A stretch of 64,000 bases of DNA, taken from assembly GCA_024291935.2 (NCBI GenBank), contig CM044306.1, positions 17,307,001 through 17,371,000 of the forward strand, in the 5' to 3' direction. Positions 61,601 through 64,000 of this stretch are shown here, in pieces. A program made the translations under genes and the position numbers. A model generated the notes under the pieces. It did no database searches and was not told the DNA's origin. It saw only the letters and a list, made by a program, of their open reading frames with translations. This DNA is from Okapia johnstoni (taxonomy: Eukaryota > Chordata > Mammalia > Artiodactyla > Giraffidae). Positions within the stretch are counted from its first letter, which is position 1. Each line of letters opens with the position of its first letter.

Positions 61601-64000
61601 AAGTGGCTTCAACCTTGGCTACGATTTGGGCATCACAGTCCAGAGCTAATAATGTTGTTTAGTCGCTAAGTCGTGTCTGACTCTTTTGCTCCCCCATGGA
61701 CTGTAGCCCACCAGGCTCCTCTGTCCATGGGATTTCCCAGGCAGGAATACTGGAGTAGATTACTATTTCCTTCTCCAGGAGATCCTCCCGACCCAAGGAT
61801 CGAATCTGCGTCTCCTACACTGGCAGGCGGTTCTTTACCACTGAGCCACCAGGGAAGCAGAGCTAATAACAGATACTAATAAAAGTGATGGAAGACCCAA
61901 AGTATCAGGGGTTGTGGAACATTCTAGATCCGCAGCCCCTGATACTTGGAAACACCCTAACAACCAGATAATCGAAAATAATTTCACTTTGACTTTAGAA
62001 TTTAGAATCTTAGGCCACTGGGACACTGAGTAGATTTTAGATTTTCCAATTCAGTGGTTTTTCAGAATTTTTTTAGCGGCAAAGCCCTGTCTTCAAATGA
62101 AATCTTATCCTGAGGTCTAATATGTAGAACAGATAAAGCAGAGCTATTCCATTAAAAATGTCCTCTGATGGGTTTCTTGAAACCTAAATTGAAAACTCGT
62201 GATATAGACCAACTCCCCATTTGCCGGGGCTACAGGACGAGAGGGACAAAGTCAGACCTGGGTCATCTGACAGCCAAGTCAGAGCATTTGTCTCCAGATG
62301 CTCACTTTTCTCAGTTGTCTTATTTTCATATAATTTGTGGCTCAGGCAGATATAGAATGAGTTTCTGAGGTGTCCTTTTTAATTTATATCCTGCCTTCTT
62401 TCAAAGGGGCCTGGAAGCTGCTTTATAACATGAGTTTGGGCTCCCTGTGCACGCATTGAGGGCAGAGGAGGGGGCTCAGAGATGCCCAGGCAGATAGTGC
62501 TACCCAAGGATAAATGATTGGCCATGAATAATCCCCACCGAGATAATTGTGTTTATTCTTTTATCATAGGTGTGCCTCACAGAAAGAAAATTTGCTTTAT
62601 TAGAATCTAAATTTACAACATCAATAATCACATTATCCTCATAATTTCCTTTAAATAGCCCCTCAGTGCATGTGAAGTACGTGTTAATACACACACACTC
62701 TTTCAGGATCCCAACTGTTAAATAGAAAGTGCAGGCTGAATGCATTTTTGAGGGTCTCCTCAGAACCAAGATCAACATGGCCTGTCTTATTTAATCTCCT
62801 CTTACCCTAATGAGGTAGATGACATGATTATTATTATTATACAGAAAATAATAATTAGCTCACCTTACAGTGCTGGGTATGTACCAAGTACTCATTAAAC
62901 ACTTTATATCTAAAATAACCCATTTGGGGAGTCCACTTCGCTGGAGTCCAGTGGTTAGGACTCTAAATTTTCACTGCTGAGCGCCCGGGGTTCAATCCCT
63001 GTTCAGGGAACTAGGATCCCGCAAGCCGCCAGGCATGGCCAAAAATTTTAAAAATAACCCATTTCATCTTCTCAGCAATCCTATGAGGTAGCTGCTTGTG
63101 TTATCCTCATTTTAAGGATGTGGACACTGGAGGTGTGAGGTGATTCAAGGGGTCACACAGCTGGGAAGTGTTGGAGCTGGAATTTGAGCTGTTGGTCTAG
63201 CTTGAGCAGGCCTCTTCTCTGAGACCTCTCATAGCCCCTGGGAAACGGACTCACTCAAGATCACAGCACTCATAGGTGGCAGAGCTGAGAGGAAACTCAG
63301 GCGTTCTGAGGTCACTTAGTGCCCTTTCCCTACTTTCTGAGTCCTGTCTTTGTAAGGGGACATATTTAGTGGGTGAAGCCTCCCACCATTACCCGCGGTC
63401 ATCTCCACCAGCCTTGATCTTCAGCACAACTGGGAGGGTGATGAGGTTGGCCAGGCAGTCCCTTCAAGGCAGAAGGGGTCCAGTGCACGTGTGCTACTCA
63501 TGGCCGAGAGATCTGAGGTGGGGCGGGGACCCCCTTGCCTCTCTTCCAGGTTGGCCCTGAGGGTGCTGTACCTGGCCCAGCGCCAATATTCCCTGCTCCA
63601 AGCAGCCAACCTCCTGACCCCCGACATGATTGCAGAGTTTGAGACGCTGCAGCAGCTGGTGCGAGAGGAAAATGCTGAGCCTGGAGGGGAGGCTTCTGGG
63701 GAGCCTGGCCCAGCCAGGAAGGCACCTCTGGTTCAAGAGCTGCGTTCAGAGTCAAGTGAGTCTCAGCCCTGCTCTGCCTCCTTCTGCCAAGGGATGGCCA
63801 CAGCCTCAGATGCATGGTTTGGTGGGAGGCTGGACCCCTGGGATCATGGGCATCTGCACAGAGGCCCAGGAGTCATGCAGACCTGAGGAGTCAGGTGCTC
63901 CTGCCTGTCTCGTGTCTCCCCAGATTCTAGAAACTCTCCTCCCATCAACCCCTGATCCCTCTCCACACCCTCCTCCTCTCTGCCCAGAGTCTACAGGATA
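55354..64000 (+). CDS. KIF18B: Kinesin-like protein KIF18B (kinesin-8), 3' end beyond window
   Basis: A mitotic plus-end microtubule motor and depolymerase. The known protein works with KIF2C (MCAK) and EB1 to shorten astral microtubules. ATG 55354 (gttgccATGg, a good context) starts [19 protein letters not shown]. The visible CDS joins 55354-55672, 56218-56375, 56701-56805, 57011-57121, 57202-57399, 57843-58019, 58627-58701, 58823-58923, 59679-59829, 60184-60311, 63550-63755 and 63988-64000. All junctions are GT-AG with consistent phase and no frameshift. Motor motifs are the P-loop GATGAGKT (residues 111-118), switch I NATSSRSH (220-227) and switch II DLAGSE (256-261). The neck follows to about 381, then a Pro/Glu-rich linker, then a '[18 protein letters not shown]' segment typical of the family. 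About 580 of some 850 residues are present. The C-terminal EB1-binding tail lies outside. Confidence 0.97.
56218..56375 (+). other. KIF18B: KIF18B exon 3 (P-loop)
   Basis: Encodes [16 protein letters not shown], the nucleotide-binding P-loop, to SYLE. Flanked by 'tcctctctag' and GTACGG. Confidence 0.97.
56701..56805 (+). other. KIF18B: KIF18B exon 4
   Basis: Encodes [10 protein letters not shown] to QGLSFHQ (35 codons). Flanked by 'ttctcctcag' and GTAAGA. Confidence 0.97.
57011..57121 (+). other. KIF18B: KIF18B exon 5 (switch I)
   Basis: Encodes 37 residues ending [12 protein letters not shown]. Flanked by 'tcctctgcag' and GTGAGC. Confidence 0.97.
57202..57399 (+). other. KIF18B: KIF18B exon 6 (switch II)
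   Basis: Encodes 66 residues including [12 protein letters not shown] and [18 protein letters not shown]. The donor is GTAAAG. Confidence 0.97.
57480..57745 (+). mobile_element. Two CHR-type SINEs in KIF18B intron 6
   Basis: The first (57484-57600) starts 'aaattccctggtagtccagt'. The second (57604-57745) starts 'gggacttccctggaggtcca' and ends in an A/T-rich tail. Confidence 0.85.
57843..58019 (+). other. KIF18B: KIF18B exon 7
   Basis: Encodes 59 residues, [15 protein letters not shown] to [11 protein letters not shown], the end of the motor core. The donor is GTGCGT. Confidence 0.97.
58627..58701 (+). other. KIF18B: KIF18B exon 8 (neck)
   Basis: Encodes [13 protein letters not shown] to LQAE (25 codons), the start of the neck and coiled region. 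The donor is GTGAGG. Confidence 0.95.
58823..58923 (+). other. KIF18B: KIF18B exon 9
   Basis: Encodes [14 protein letters not shown] and a Pro-rich tail. It ends in phase 2 at the donor GTGAGT. Confidence 0.93.
58974..59066 (-). mobile_element. Bov-tA/BovB-tail fragment
   Basis: 'ctgctgctgctgctaagttg', 'gtgtccgactctgtgcgacc' and 'ccaccaggctcccccgtccc'. It lies in KIF18B intron 9 and includes a short (CTG)n. Confidence 0.85.
59243..59460 (+). mobile_element. Bov-tA SINE
   Basis: 'gggcttcccaggtggcacta', 'ggttcgatccctggattggg' and 'ggggtcgcaaagagtcggac'. In KIF18B intron 9. Confidence 0.9.
59679..59829 (+). other. KIF18B: KIF18B exon 10
   Basis: The chosen acceptor ends at 59678 because it gives 'QHCTPE', which aligns without a gap to the family as I recall it. 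AG acceptors at 59642 and 59651 are also in frame and would add 12 or 9 residues. The donor is GTAGGA at 59830. Confidence 0.8.
60184..60311 (+). other. KIF18B: KIF18B exon 11
   Basis: Encodes IPTQVPEQN to LDRDCSK and ends in phase 2 at the donor GTAGGT. Confidence 0.9.
60385..60480 (-). mobile_element. Bov-tA fragment, reverse
   Basis: 'gtgaaagtcgctcagtcatg' and 'actatagcctgccaggctcc'. In KIF18B intron 11. Confidence 0.85.
60536..60783 (-). mobile_element. CHR-2 SINE, reverse
   Basis: T-run, 'ttggctgcactgggtctttg', 'gggattgaaccccgtgttcc' and the end 'accacaccagggaagtcc'. Confidence 0.85.
61040..61440. promoter_or_regulatory. Candidate regulatory element in KIF18B intron 11
   Basis: Repeat-free block with AP-1/MAF-like words ('cctgagtcaggtg', 'cgactcagcaaaaatgctgc') and A/T cores. 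Function is inferred from motifs and lack of repeats. Confidence 0.3.
61641..61869 (-). mobile_element. Bov-tA SINE, reverse, 12-bp target duplication
   Basis: The element 61653-61857 is bracketed by perfect repeats cagagctaataa at 61641-61652 and 61858-61869. Confidence 0.92.
61898..61949. other. Hairpin-forming inverted repeat
   Basis: Left arm 61898-61914 (caaagtatcaggggttg) and right arm 61933-61949 (cagcccctgatacttgg) pair over 17 positions with one mismatch and one G:U wobble. The loop is 18 nt. It lies in KIF18B intron 11. Confidence 0.6.
61950..62825. other. Unique intronic sequence
   Basis: A/T-rich, with 62380-62720 looking repeat-free and possibly conserved ('ttttatcataggtgtgcctc', 'catcaataatcacattatcc'). 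No exon is recognised. Confidence 0.45.
62826..63215 (-). repeat. MIR split by a CHR SINE
   Basis: The left part 'gtaccaagtactcattaaac' and right part 'cctatgaggtagctgcttgt' with 'cacacagctgggaagtgttg' form one reverse MIR. Confidence 0.7.
62912..63064 (+). mobile_element. CHR-type SINE with 14-bp target duplication
   Basis: The element 62926-63050 has 'agtccagtggttaggactct' and 'gttcaatccctgttcaggga'. The perfect repeat aaaataacccattt lies at 62912-62925 and 63051-63064. Confidence 0.92.
63550..63755 (+). other. KIF18B: KIF18B exon 12
   Basis: Encodes [32 protein letters not shown] and a Glu/Pro-rich tail. The acceptor is 'cctctcttccag'. It ends TCA A|GTGAGT (phase 1). Confidence 0.95.
63988..64000 (+). 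other. KIF18B: KIF18B exon 13, cut by window edge
   Basis: The acceptor 'ctctctgcccag' ends at 63987. The split codon completes AAG, then STG follows before the sequence ends. Confidence 0.8.

Overview
The window is nuclear DNA of a pecoran ruminant (cattle, sheep, goat or relative; the species cannot be fixed from sequence alone). The evidence is a dense load of ruminant and cetartiodactyl retroposons: Bov-tA SINEs, CHR-2-type tRNA-Glu SINEs and BovB (RTE) LINEs, plus older L1 and MIR copies. Spliced mammalian exons are also present.

Two protein-coding genes are recognised, both on the + strand. C1QL1 (C1q-related factor) has two coding exons (31585-32190 and 38072-38251), a CpG-island promoter, a short 3' UTR and an AATAAA signal. 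KIF18B (mitotic kinesin-8) starts at a CpG-island promoter and untranslated exon 1 near 46.0-46.2 kb. Its coding exons 2-12 and the first 13 bases of exon 13 lie between 55354 and the right edge, where the gene is cut. The order agrees with the mammalian neighbourhood KIF18B-C1QL1-DCAKD (human 17q21.31), read here in the reverse of the human orientation. The first 31 kb is then the intergenic space upstream of C1QL1, and I find no gene in it.

Layout: 1-28.9 kb is intergenic, with many SINE, LINE and MIR copies, two CAT/CAC triplet arrays (18.3 and 19.4 kb), a G-rich and TG-rich stretch (14.6-15.2 kb), and several repeat-free blocks that could be regulatory. 28.9-29.4 kb is an orphan CpG island. 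31.1-38.7 kb is C1QL1. 38.7-45.9 kb is intergenic, with a 1.3 kb dead BovB. 46.0-55.3 kb is the promoter and L1-rich first intron of KIF18B. 55.3-64 kb is the KIF18B motor and stalk exons.

The two genes are neighbours, not a pathway. C1QL1 encodes a secreted synaptic organiser and KIF18B a microtubule plus-end motor of mitosis. The most notable points are three single-base homopolymer expansions that break the C1QL1 exon 1 frame and together restore it (probably sequence errors), a possible N-terminal extension of C1QL1 from a non-AUG codon, a textbook CCAAT/CCAAT/CDE-CHR promoter in KIF18B, and two copies of a dimeric Bov-tA SINE with the same internal junction. I found no undescribed multi-gene system.
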